Part shown: positions 15,003 to 21,902 of the stretch, piece by piece
How the letters are laid out: the number at the start of each line of letters is the position of its first letter
Numbering within the stretch: the stretch's first letter is position 1
Source: a virus
Virus record (IMG/VR): IMGVR_UViG_3300023240_000135
Coordinates: 1 to 21,902 of that record
Length of the DNA: 21,902 bases
Strand: one strand, 5' to 3'
Made by a program: the position numbers and the translations under genes
The notes under the pieces: model-generated
What the model was told of the DNA's origin: nothing
Databases searched by the model: none
Seen by the model: only the letters and a program-made list of their open reading frames with translations

Positions 15003-17291
15003 ATGGCAGAAACATTAATTTCCCCAGGAGTATTAGCAAGAGAGAATGATCAATCCCAAATAACTACCCAACCATTACAAGCAGGAGCTGCTTTAGTAGG
15101 TCCAACAGTGAAGGGGCAGGTAAATATTCCAAAACTAATTACTACCTACAGTGAATTCCAAGCTGATTTCGGAACAACTTTCGACAGTGGTTCGGATGAA
15201 TTTACATTCTTTACCTCAATATCGGCTTATAATTACTTTCAAAATGGGGGTACTTCATTACTAGTAACAAGAGTTGCTTCCGGTAGTTTCACCCCAGCTT
15301 CTTCTTCTACAATGTATAATGATGTAGAAAGCGGTGCTATAATTGCAGGAACTAGTTTATTAGGTTCATTTGCAAGTGGTGGACAAGGTGGAACAGCCGG
15401 AACATATTCAGATGTGGTATCAACTACTTCTGGTACAGGTACAGGTTTAAGTTTAGATGTAGTTACAAGTATAGATAATGGTAAACTATTAGCTACAGCT
15501 GATGCATTATTAGCAAGTGTTACAATTCAAATATCAGGTGGGGCTGCAGCAACTTATCCAGGTGTCGCTCTCTCAGGAGGAACTGAAGGAACAGGTGCTG
15601 TTGGTACTATTATATTATCAGATTCAACAACAATATCATCAATAACAGTTACAACCACAGGCTCAGGGTTTGTTGCTACTGAAACTATCACAATCCCCTC
15701 ATCATCTTTAGGTGCATCAGGTTCAGGTGGTACGGATGCAGTATTTACCTTAGTAGCCGGTGATTTATTTGTAGAACCTACATCAATATCAGCTCAAGAT
15801 GTAGGTGCAGGGTATGCTGTAGGTGATACAGTAACAATAGACTCAACCTTAATTGGAACACCAGCAGCTGATTTAGTATTAACATTAGTAGATGCTGATA
15901 TAGTAGATGCAAATGCTTTTACATTAGAAACAATTGGTCAAGGTATCATTATGAATAATGATGGTGCTTTAAATTCACAAGGTGCCTTAACTAATGGAAC
16001 TTCTGATAACATTAGATGGCAAATCACTAACCCATCAACGGGGTCAGGTACATTTAGTATAATTGTAAGACGAGGTAATGATACCACAAGAGCAAATTCA
16101 GTTCTAGAATCATTTAATAATGTATCGTTAGACCCAAAATCATCTAATTACATATCTAGAATAATTGGCGATCAAACCAAAGTAGTAAGAGGAGAAGGAA
16201 CATCAGATGTTTATTTACAAACATCAGGATCCTATCCAAACGCCTCAAGATATATAAGAGTAAGTAATGTAGCCTACAAAACACCAGATTATTTCGACAA
16301 TAGTGGAACTCCAAAATCACAGTATACAGCATATATACCAGTAGCAGCTTCAGGTACATTTGGGGGTGCATCCGGAACAATTTTAACTGGAACTGGAAAA
16401 TATTATAACCAAATTAATGGTACAGATACTCAAGGGTTAAAAGGTGATAATTATACAACTGCTTTTAATTTATTAGCAAATAAAGATGATTACAAGTATA
16501 ATTTAATATCTGCACCTGGTTTATACCAATCAGATTATAGTTCAGTATTAAATACTTTAACATCAAATACCGAAAATAGAGGTGACAACATTGTAATTTT
16601 AGATCTTGAAGCCTATAATTCTTCAATAACAGCAGTTACACAAACCGCAGCTAGTAAAGACACTTCATATGCCGCTTCATATTGGCCATGGTGTATGGTA
16701 ACAGACCCCGATTCAGGTCAAAATGTTTGGGTCCCAGCTGGAACACTAATGCCAGGAGTTTATGCTTCAAATGATAGAACAGCAGAAGCATGGTTTGCAC
16801 CTGCCGGTATTAATAGAGGTGGTTTAGGTAATGTAATCCAAGCAGAAAGAAAATTAACTCAAAATAATAGAGATACATTATATCAAGGTAAAGTTAACCC
16901 AATCGCAACATTCCCCGGAAGAGGAGTTGTAGTATTTGGTCAGAAAACATTACAAACTACAGCATCAGCTTTAGATAGAATAAATGTTAGAAGATTATTA
17001 ATTTCACTTAAAAATTATATCTCACAAGTAGCAGATAATTTAGTATTTGAACAAAATTCATCAGCAACTAGAAATATATTCTTAACTCAAGTAAACCCAT
17101 ATTTGGAATCAGTACAACAAAGACAGGGTTTATACGCATTTAAAGTCGTTATGAACGAGTCAAACAATGGTCCCGACATAGTTGATAGAAATGAATTAAG
17201 AGGCGCTATATACGTTCAACCAACAAAAACAGCAGAATTTATTTACCTAGATTTCAATATACTCCCAACAGGAGCTGAATTCCCTGCATAA
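15003..17291 (+). CDS. 18: Contractile tail sheath protein (gp18-like)
   Basis: Forms the outer contractile cylinder that drives the tube through the host envelope. At 762 aa it is longer than T4 gp18 (659). The N-terminus (MAETLISPGVLARENDQSQI) and LQAGAALVGPTVKGQVNIPK are classic sheath sequence. The C-terminal part (about 540-762) includes WAPAGINRGGLGNVIQAERK-like text (PAGINRGGL), GRGVVVFGQKTLQ, NVRRLLISLKNYI, and ends in the conserved FIYLDFNILPTGAEF. Residues about 120-305 look like an inserted surface domain containing two beta repeats (TGSGFVATETITI and VGAGYAVGDTVTID). It is followed by a strong terminator. Confidence 0.95.
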   Translation: MAETLISPGVLARENDQSQITTQPLQAGAALVGPTVKGQVNIPKLITTYSEFQADFGTTFDSGSDEFTFFTSISAYNYFQNGGTSLLVTRVASGSFTPASSSTMYNDVESGAIIAGTSLLGSFASGGQGGTAGTYSDVVSTTSGTGTGLSLDVVTSIDNGKLLATADALLASVTIQISGGAAATYPGVALSGGTEGTGAVGTIILSDSTTISSITVTTTGSGFVATETITIPSSSLGASGSGGTDAVFTLVAGDLFVEPTSISAQDVGAGYAVGDTVTIDSTLIGTPAADLVLTLVDADIVDANAFTLETIGQGIIMNNDGALNSQGALTNGTSDNIRWQITNPSTGSGTFSIIVRRGNDTTRANSVLESFNNVSLDPKSSNYISRIIGDQTKVVRGEGTSDVYLQTSGSYPNASRYIRVSNVAYKTPDYFDNSGTPKSQYTAYIPVAASGTFGGASGTILTGTGKYYNQINGTDTQGLKGDNYTTAFNLLANKDDYKYNLISAPGLYQSDYSSVLNTLTSNTENRGDNIVILDLEAYNSSITAVTQTAASKDTSYAASYWPWCMVTDPDSGQNVWVPAGTLMPGVYASNDRTAEAWFAPAGINRGGLGNVIQAERKLTQNNRDTLYQGKVNPIATFPGRGVVVFGQKTLQTTASALDRINVRRLLISLKNYISQVADNLVFEQNSSATRNIFLTQVNPYLESVQQRQGLYAFKVVMNESNNGPDIVDRNELRGAIYVQPTKTAEFIYLDFNILPTGAEFPA

Positions 17292-17318
17292 AAATAAATT
17301 TTAACAATAATTGGAAAT

Positions 17319-17342
17319 GAGGTGCGTTTAGCACCTCTTTTT
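17319..17342 (+). terminator. Rho-independent terminator after the sheath gene
   Basis: GAGGTGC (17319-17325) pairs with GCACCTC (17331-17337) around a GTTTA loop, followed by five T residues. Confidence 0.92.
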
Positions 17343-17344
17343 CG

Positions 17345-17353
17345 TATGTATAA
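17345..17353 (+). promoter_or_regulatory. Promoter-like box TATGTATAA before the HNH gene
   Basis: G-variant of the recurrent TATTTATAA word, 19 nt before the ATG at 17373 and immediately after the sheath terminator, so the HNH gene may be transcribed independently. Confidence 0.45.
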
Positions 17354-17372
17354 CTGACCCAAACGACATGAT

Positions 17373-18062
17373 ATGAAAAAATGCTCTAAATGTAACCAAG
17401 ATAAGGAATATTCAAATTTCTATAAAAAATCATCTTCAAAAGATGGTTGTTCACATATATGCAAGGGGTGTAGAATAGAATATAACAACAATTCCAAAGA
17501 TTTAACCCAACGTTACTATAAAGAAAATAAGGAAAAGTATCAAGAAAGTAGTAAAAAATACTATAAAACCAACACAGAAAAAGTCAAAAACAATAGCACA
17601 AAATGGCAAAAACACAACCATGAAGAATATAAACTAATACAAAAAAAATGGCATAAAAATAACAGGGAATACCATAAAGTTTGGAGAAAAGATAAATGGG
17701 ATAATGACCCTAACTATAAATTAAGGATTTTATTAGGAAATAGATTAAATGAAGTCCTAAAGAAAAATAAAACATATAAAAGTAGTAACATTATTGCTCT
17801 TCTAGACTGTTCTTTAGGTGAATTAAAATCCCATCTCCAACAACTATTCAAAAAGGAAATGTCTTGGATCAACCATGGAATTATATGGGAAATAGACCAC
17901 ATCATACCCTGTGCTAATTTTAATTTGTCACTCGTTGAAGGACAAAAAAAATGTTTCCATTTTTCTAACCTCCAACCCTTATTTAAAACCACCAAAATAT
18001 CCAAAAGTTTTGGTTATGATAGTGAAATAGGAAATAGAAATAAGTCTGATAAATTTATGTGA
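17373..18062 (+). CDS. HNH endonuclease, probable free-standing homing endonuclease
   Basis: A 229-residue basic protein. An N-terminal zinc-finger-like module uses C4, C7, C30 and C33 (KCSKCNQDK and HICKGC). A long Lys/Asn/Tyr-rich helical linker follows (about 40-115), likely DNA-binding, with repeated Y-K-x-N-x-E/K patterns. The C-terminal nuclease has IWEIDHIIPCANF (D175-H176) and HFSNLQPLF (N199), a standard HNH metal and catalytic set. It sits between sheath and tube genes, which are normally adjacent in T4-like phages, and is flanked by terminator and promoter-like sequences. That fits a mobile, self-spreading gene inserted between essential genes. No intron or inteins are seen here. 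Confidence 0.88.
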   Translation: MKKCSKCNQDKEYSNFYKKSSSKDGCSHICKGCRIEYNNNSKDLTQRYYKENKEKYQESSKKYYKTNTEKVKNNSTKWQKHNHEEYKLIQKKWHKNNREYHKVWRKDKWDNDPNYKLRILLGNRLNEVLKKNKTYKSSNIIALLDCSLGELKSHLQQLFKKEMSWINHGIIWEIDHIIPCANFNLSLVEGQKKCFHFSNLQPLFKTTKISKSFGYDSEIGNRNKSDKFM

Positions 18063-18080
18063 TTTAACCCCCCCATCATA

Positions 18081-18089
18081 TATGTATAC
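18081..18089 (+). promoter_or_regulatory. Promoter-like box TATGTATAC before the tube gene
   Basis: Part of ATATATGTATACA, which is repeated almost exactly before the gene at 18783. Its core TGTATACA is palindromic. Distance to the ATG at 18127 is 37 nt, longer than for the T-type boxes. Confidence 0.5.
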
Positions 18090-18126
18090 ACGATAACAAA
18101 ATTAAAATAAAATAAAATATAAAATT

Positions 18127-18615
18127 ATGGCTGTACTAGACCCCAATGAGATCTTTTTTACCGCGTTTGAACCAAAGCAAGCAAATAGGTTCATAATGTA
18201 TGTAGACGGGATTCCATCCTATATTATAAAGGGTATTAGTGGACTAGGTTTCGCACAAGATGAAATCACACTTAACCACATTAACACGTACCGTAAAGTA
18301 AAGGGTAAGTTAAGATGGAACGATATTACAATGCAACTATTTGATCCAATTACACCCTCAGGAGCTCAAGCAACTATGGAGTGGGTAAGATTACACCATG
18401 AGTCAGTAACCGGTAGAGATGGTTATAGTGATTTCTATAAGAAAGATTTAACTATAGACGTATTAGGTCCTGTAGGTGATGTTGTTTCTGAATGGATTAT
18501 TAAAGGAGCATTTATTAAAGATGCATCGTTTGGTGATATGAATTGGGACACTGATGGTGAAGCAATGAATATTGACATGACTATTGGAATGGATTATTGT
18601 GTTTTGAATTTTTGA
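18127..18615 (+). CDS. 19: Tail tube protein (gp19-like)
   Basis: Hexamer-ring subunit of the inner tail tube through which DNA passes. At 162 aa it matches T4 gp19 (163 aa). Typical features are the N-terminal FEPKQANRFIMYVDGIPSYI strand pair, the ISGLGFAQDEITLNHINTYR section, the central FDPITPSGAQATMEWVRLHH helix, and the terminal MNIDMTIGMDYCVLNF strand. The ATG follows an A/T-only leader without Shine-Dalgarno. It is separated from the sheath gene by the HNH gene and closed by its own terminator, allowing strong separate expression. Confidence 0.95.
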   Translation: MAVLDPNEIFFTAFEPKQANRFIMYVDGIPSYIIKGISGLGFAQDEITLNHINTYRKVKGKLRWNDITMQLFDPITPSGAQATMEWVRLHHESVTGRDGYSDFYKKDLTIDVLGPVGDVVSEWIIKGAFIKDASFGDMNWDTDGEAMNIDMTIGMDYCVLNF

Positions 18616-18638
18616 TATAAAACAAATATTTTTAAATT

Positions 18639-18668
18639 GAGCTTGGCTAAAACAGTCAAGCTCTTTCT
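18639..18668 (+). terminator. Terminator after the tube gene
   Basis: A 10-bp stem with one G-U pair: GAGCTTGGCT (18639-18648) with AGTCAAGCTC (18654-18663), loop AAAAC, then TTTCTATT. Confidence 0.88.
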
Positions 18669-18696
18669 ATTCTCATATATAGTAGAAAATAGAAAG
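18663..18696. repeat. 9-bp inverted repeat downstream of the terminator
   Basis: CTTTCTATT (18663-18671) and AATAGAAAG (18688-18696) could form a hairpin that shares its first base with the terminator stem. Rest of the interval to 18782 shows a promoter-like box but no gene. Confidence 0.55.
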
Positions 18697-18739
18697 TAAG
18701 AAACAACTTGGCTTGTGCAATACTTTTTCTTATATTATA

Positions 18740-18748
18740 TATGTATAC
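18740..18748 (+). promoter_or_regulatory. Promoter-like box TATGTATAC before the gp26-like gene
   Basis: Inside ATGTATACAT, a perfect 10-bp palindrome (18741-18750). It is the same element as at 18081 and lies 34 nt before the ATG at 18783. Confidence 0.5.
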
Positions 18749-18782
18749 ATGAATAATAAAGTTATAATTAAATAAAATTTAT

Positions 18783-19517
18783 ATGGAAGAATTTACCCGC
18801 CCCACTGAAAACGTAGAATTACCCTCAAAAGGTTTACTGTATCCTGAAGAAAACCCATTATCTTTGGGCATAGTCGAAATTAAATATATGACAGCCAAAG
18901 AAGAAGATATTTTGACAAACCAATCCTACATTAAAAAAGGTATTGTATTAGATAAACTCTTACAATCACTTATAGTTGATAAAAAAATTAATTATGATGA
19001 TATAGTTGTAGGGGACAAAAATGCACTACTAATAGCAGCACGTATTTTAGGTTATGGTTCAAACTATGAATTTGAGTATAATGGTGAAAAAGAATCTGTA
19101 GATTTATCTATATTAGAAAACACACAATTCGATGAGGCTTTAATTACAAAAGGTATCAATGAATTCGAATACCAACTCCCAAAAACAAAAGCTAATATAT
19201 CCTTTAAAATTTTAAATGGGAGAGATGAAAAAGCTATTGAAAGAGAATTACAGGGGCTTAAAAAAATAAACAAGGAAGCGAATCCTGAAATGTCAACACG
19301 ATTAAAATATATTATAACATCTATTGAAGGAGATCCTGATAAAAAATCAATTAGGGAGTTTGTAGACAATTATCTACTAGCCCAAGATTCCCGAGCACTA
19401 AGAAACTATATTAAATTAGTTCAACCAGATGTTGATCTAACTTTTTTTCCCGAGGGAAGTAGTGATGACGCAATCATCCCCATTGGACTTAACTTTTTTT
19501 GGCCTGACGCTAGATAA
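18783..19517 (+). CDS. 26: Baseplate protein (gp26-like, T4 baseplate family)
   Basis: A 244-residue protein resembling the T4 gp26-type baseplate family of marine phages. The N-terminus has NVELPSKGLLYPEENPLSLG, then VEIKYMTAKEEDILTNQSYI and KGIVLDKLLQSLIVDK, all characteristic. A middle part follows (DKNALLIAARILGYGSNYEF, then beta strands), with a helical region about residues 150-210. The C-terminus ends in IPIGLNFFWPDAR. Its role would be in baseplate hub or wedge assembly. The last 53 nt overlap the next ORF, which is in the +1 frame. A run of seven T residues (19494-19500) within the overlap, and another at 19442-19448, are possible slip sites. Preceded by a promoter-like box and A/T-rich leader. 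Confidence 0.82.
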   Translation: MEEFTRPTENVELPSKGLLYPEENPLSLGIVEIKYMTAKEEDILTNQSYIKKGIVLDKLLQSLIVDKKINYDDIVVGDKNALLIAARILGYGSNYEFEYNGEKESVDLSILENTQFDEALITKGINEFEYQLPKTKANISFKILNGRDEKAIERELQGLKKINKEANPEMSTRLKYIITSIEGDPDKKSIREFVDNYLLAQDSRALRNYIKLVQPDVDLTFFPEGSSDDAIIPIGLNFFWPDAR

Positions 19518-19797
19518 CTCACCGGGGGCAAGATTAAATTTATTTAATTCAATACATGAAATTGTATTTAATAGTAAGGGGGGGTATGGTTGGGAAACTG
19601 TTTATAATATGCCTATATGGTTACGTAAATTCACTTTCAACAAACTTAAAAGCCATTATGATGAAGTTGAAGAAGGTAGAAAAAAATCCAATAGAGAAAG
19701 GGACACACAGATTGATTTAAATAATCCAACCAACCCCACCCAACCATCAAAAAGTATATCCCCCCCTACTTATATCTCAAAAAGAACAAAAAAATAG
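19465..19797 (+). CDS. Small overlapping tail/baseplate assembly protein (gp51 position)
   Basis: A 110-residue protein from the ATG at 19465; a GTG one codon earlier (19462) is an alternative. The upstream GAGGGAAG, inside the previous gene, is one of the few Shine-Dalgarno-like sequences here. The core HEIVFNSKGGYGWETVYNMP, then IWLRKFTFNKLKSHYDEVEE, resembles small proteins found after the gp26-like gene in T4-like phages. In T4 the equivalent place is gene 51, a baseplate hub assembly factor, so that is the working guess. The C-terminal 30 residues are proline/serine/lysine-rich and probably disordered. It overlaps the previous gene by 53 nt; production as a frameshift fusion is an alternative. 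Confidence 0.62.
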   Translation: MTQSSPLDLTFFGLTLDNSPGARLNLFNSIHEIVFNSKGGYGWETVYNMPIWLRKFTFNKLKSHYDEVEEGRKKSNRERDTQIDLNNPTNPTQPSKSISPPTYISKRTKK

Positions 19798-19807
19798 GTT
19801 TTTCTAA

Positions 19808-19816
19808 TATTTATAA
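19808..19816 (+). promoter_or_regulatory. Late-promoter-like box TATTTATAA before the tape-measure gene
   Basis: Exact copy of the recurrent word, followed by TAAAACAAA, ending 15 nt before the ATG at 19832. Confidence 0.58.
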
Positions 19817-19831
19817 TAAAACAAAGTTAGA

Positions 19832-21902
19832 ATGACCGATAACAATTTAGATCCCAAAAAATATCAACAGGTAGTTGAACTCCTTAAAGAGATAAGAAGA
19901 GGTTATGAATCTTTAGGCCAGGCAAACCCTTTTACAGGCCAAACAGCCCGTGAGTTTATTGCAACTATGGGGGATGCTGATGATGCCATTATTAAATTAG
20001 TTGATGGTGTAGATGATTTAGACAAGAAATTAGATAATGTTGGAAAAAATGCAAAGGGTTACTTTGAAACTTTAATAGGTTTAAATGGTGCAATAAAAAA
20101 GCAAAATGAAAGTCTTAACATTACTAAAAAAGCAACTAGCCAAATTCAAGGAATTGCTGAAAAGTTAAAAGACGACCAGGAAGGTATTAACAGACTAAAT
20201 GCTAAAGAACTTAGCCAACTCCAACAAAAATACAAATCCCAACTTTCTAACTTTCAAATAGCTAACAAAGAAATACTTTTAGGGAAAGATGGTGAAAGAT
20301 TAAATGAAGCTAATCTAAAAAAACGTTTAGCATCATTATTAGTAGCAGAAAAGATTACTGAGGGTCATGCTGATATGATAATGGAGATGCAAGCTGAATC
20401 TTCAGTTTTAACTGACATAAACCAAAAATTAGCAGATAGAACAGCAAAAGAAGAAAAGATTGCCGGGTATAATGAATTAACTAATAAAGCACTAGACTCA
20501 GCTGGTGGGTTAATGAAAAGTATAGGATTTGGTAAATATGCTGATATGTTTAAGGACATAGGTAAAGAAGCTAATGAATTAACTGAAGAACTTTACGACC
20601 AACAACAAGCAGCTAATGATTTTAATATAGAATTAAAAAAGGCCCAGAAAAACGGTGAAAGAACAGGTGAAGAGCTTAAAGATTTAGGTAAACTAGGTTT
20701 AGAGGATGCCGACATTGAGGCAAAAGTTTTAGGAGATACACTTGTAAAGGGAGCTACAAAGTTTAAGAAGGAAATGTTAGCTGCTTTAGATGTAGCTATA
20801 TTTAAAGGATTTAAAGATGGAATAAAAGCCTTTGGAGCAGCAAGAGAAGATCTAGCAAAAACTTTTGGGTTAGGAAGAAGTGATGCTAATGGTTTAAAAG
20901 AACAAATGAATTTTATGGCTAACTCAGCAGGTGAAGCTGATAGTAATTTAGGCCATTTACATTTTACTATAGCGGATGCTGTTAAGGGTATACAAGAATT
21001 TAATGCTGAAATAGGAGGTGCTGTAAAATTAACCCAAGATGAATTAAAAACATTTTCATTATTATCTAATGAATTTGGGTTAACCACTAAACAAGCAGCT
21101 CAATTTATAAAATTAGCAAAGTCAAGAGGTGAAAGTTCTGAAGATCTTACAGCATCCTTAAGAGGACAAGTAGCAATACTAGCAGAACAGGAAGGAGTAG
21201 CAGTAAACCAACAACAAGTATTTTCTGATATTGGTAATATTAGTGCAGCTAATAGAATGTCAATGGAAGGTCAAGGCAAATCATTAGCTAATGCAGCTTT
21301 CTACTCTGCTAGGTTAGGAATGAGTCAATCTCAACTTGAAAAAACATCTTCTTCATTACTAGATTTTGAAAGCTCTATAGGAGCTGAAATGGAAGCTGAA
21401 TTGTTGACTGGTAAACAGTTGAATTTACAGGATGCTAGGAAAGCAGCATTAATGGGTAACCAAGAGGATTTGGCAAAGGCTATATCAAGAGAAATAGGAA
21501 CATCAGCTGATTTTCAGGAGTATAATGTCTTGCAACAACAATCATTAGCTAAAGCATTTGGAATGTCAAGAGATGAATTAGCTGAAATGTTAGAAACTCA
21601 AAAACTTTTAGGTAATGGGGCAAAATCACTAGATGATGCTTCTAAAGAGTATAATAAAGCTATGGAAGATGGGGTAATAACAGCGGATGAACAAAGAAAA
21701 ATTGGAACTGAGCAATTAACAAATCAATTACATGCTGAAGCTGCTGCTAAAAGATTTGCGGATGCTATGACAAAGCTAAAGGATCAATTAACTCCTATAA
21801 TTGATAAATTTGCATCACTATTAGATTATTTAATGGATGGGGTTGAAACCGTAATGAGTTTTAAAGGAGTATTAACAGGAATTGGGAAAATAATGCTGGG
21901 TA
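19832..21902 (+). CDS. Tail tape-measure protein (partial, runs off the window)
   Basis: Open frame of at least 690 codons starting MTDNNLDPKKYQQVVELLKE and still open at the last base. The product is almost wholly helical and rich in A, K, E, L and Q, with no cysteine-rich or catalytic motif. Residues about 55-165 look like a coiled coil (DDLDKKLDNVGKNAKGYFET, then ALNITKKATSQIQGIAEKL-type sequence). Later sections include repeated AE(L/M)-rich helices such as SRDELAEMLETQKLLGNGAK. At the window edge FKGVLTGIGKIMLG begins a more hydrophobic stretch, common in tape-measure proteins. Its position after the baseplate genes fits a gp29-like role as tail-length ruler. Upstream is a late-promoter-like box and A-rich leader. 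The remaining C-terminus cannot be seen. Confidence 0.78.
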   Translation, partial: MTDNNLDPKKYQQVVELLKEIRRGYESLGQANPFTGQTAREFIATMGDADDAIIKLVDGVDDLDKKLDNVGKNAKGYFETLIGLNGAIKKQNESLNITKKATSQIQGIAEKLKDDQEGINRLNAKELSQLQQKYKSQLSNFQIANKEILLGKDGERLNEANLKKRLASLLVAEKITEGHADMIMEMQAESSVLTDINQKLADRTAKEEKIAGYNELTNKALDSAGGLMKSIGFGKYADMFKDIGKEANELTEELYDQQQAANDFNIELKKAQKNGERTGEELKDLGKLGLEDADIEAKVLGDTLVKGATKFKKEMLAALDVAIFKGFKDGIKAFGAAREDLAKTFGLGRSDANGLKEQMNFMANSAGEADSNLGHLHFTIADAVKGIQEFNAEIGGAVKLTQDELKTFSLLSNEFGLTTKQAAQFIKLAKSRGESSEDLTASLRGQVAILAEQEGVAVNQQQVFSDIGNISAANRMSMEGQGKSLANAAFYSARLGMSQSQLEKTSSSLLDFESSIGAEMEAELLTGKQLNLQDARKAALMGNQEDLAKAISREIGTSADFQEYNVLQQQSLAKAFGMSRDELAEMLETQKLLGNGAKSLDDASKEYNKAMEDGVITADEQRKIGTEQLTNQLHAEAAAKRFADAMTKLKDQLTPIIDKFASLLDYLMDGVETVMSFKGVLTGIGKIMLG

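Noticed and set aside
20365-21087. Minus-strand frames inside the tape-measure gene
   Set aside because: The + strand frame is continuous from 19832 to the window end with a good start and helical composition; the opposite frames are shadows.

Overview
The window is part of the structural (late) module of a T4-like contractile-tailed phage (a myovirus of the class Caudoviricetes). Every convincing gene lies on the + strand. Head, neck, tail and baseplate genes follow a recognisable T4-like order: prohead scaffold (gp22-like), major capsid protein (gp23), a small virion-type protein, neck proteins (gp13- and gp14-like), a gp15-like tail terminator, tail sheath (gp18), tail tube (gp19), a gp26-like baseplate protein, a small overlapping gene in the gp51 position, and the start of a tape-measure protein. 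DNA is very AT-rich. Start codons are preceded by A/T-rich runs with almost no Shine-Dalgarno sequence. That pattern is typical of Bacteroidota, so a flavobacterium-like, probably aquatic, host is the best guess. Host assignment is inference.

Layout. 1-2304: scaffold and capsid genes, closed by a strong hairpin terminator. 2305-2608: a gene-free stretch bounded by two terminators, holding a 14-bp perfect palindrome and possibly a small RNA. 2609-5775: small beta-rich protein, gp13-, gp14- and gp15-like genes, nearly contiguous. 5810-9622: a 1270-residue, proline-free, Gly-X-Y fibre protein made of imperfect 72-bp tandem repeats. 9721-13956: three tightly packed glycosyltransferase genes, the last of the TibC/BAHT autotransporter O-heptosyltransferase type with a four-cysteine metal motif. 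14035-14950: a second short repeat-bearing fibre-like protein and a small coiled-coil protein. 15003-17291: sheath with an extra inserted domain. 17373-18062: an HNH endonuclease between sheath and tube genes. 18127-21902: tube, gp26-like, gp51-position gene and the 5' part of the tape measure.

The most interesting system is the pairing of an enormous Ser/Thr-rich fibre with three glycosyltransferases directly downstream, one from a family known to sugar-coat serines of repetitive adhesins. I propose that the phage builds and glycosylates its own fibre; sugars may take over the role proline plays in stabilising ordinary collagen. A second theme is a recurrent promoter-like word, TAT(T/G)TATA(A/C), found upstream of at least eight gene starts, often only 10-25 nt before the ATG. 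It is probably this phage's late promoter and would give very short or near-leaderless mRNAs.
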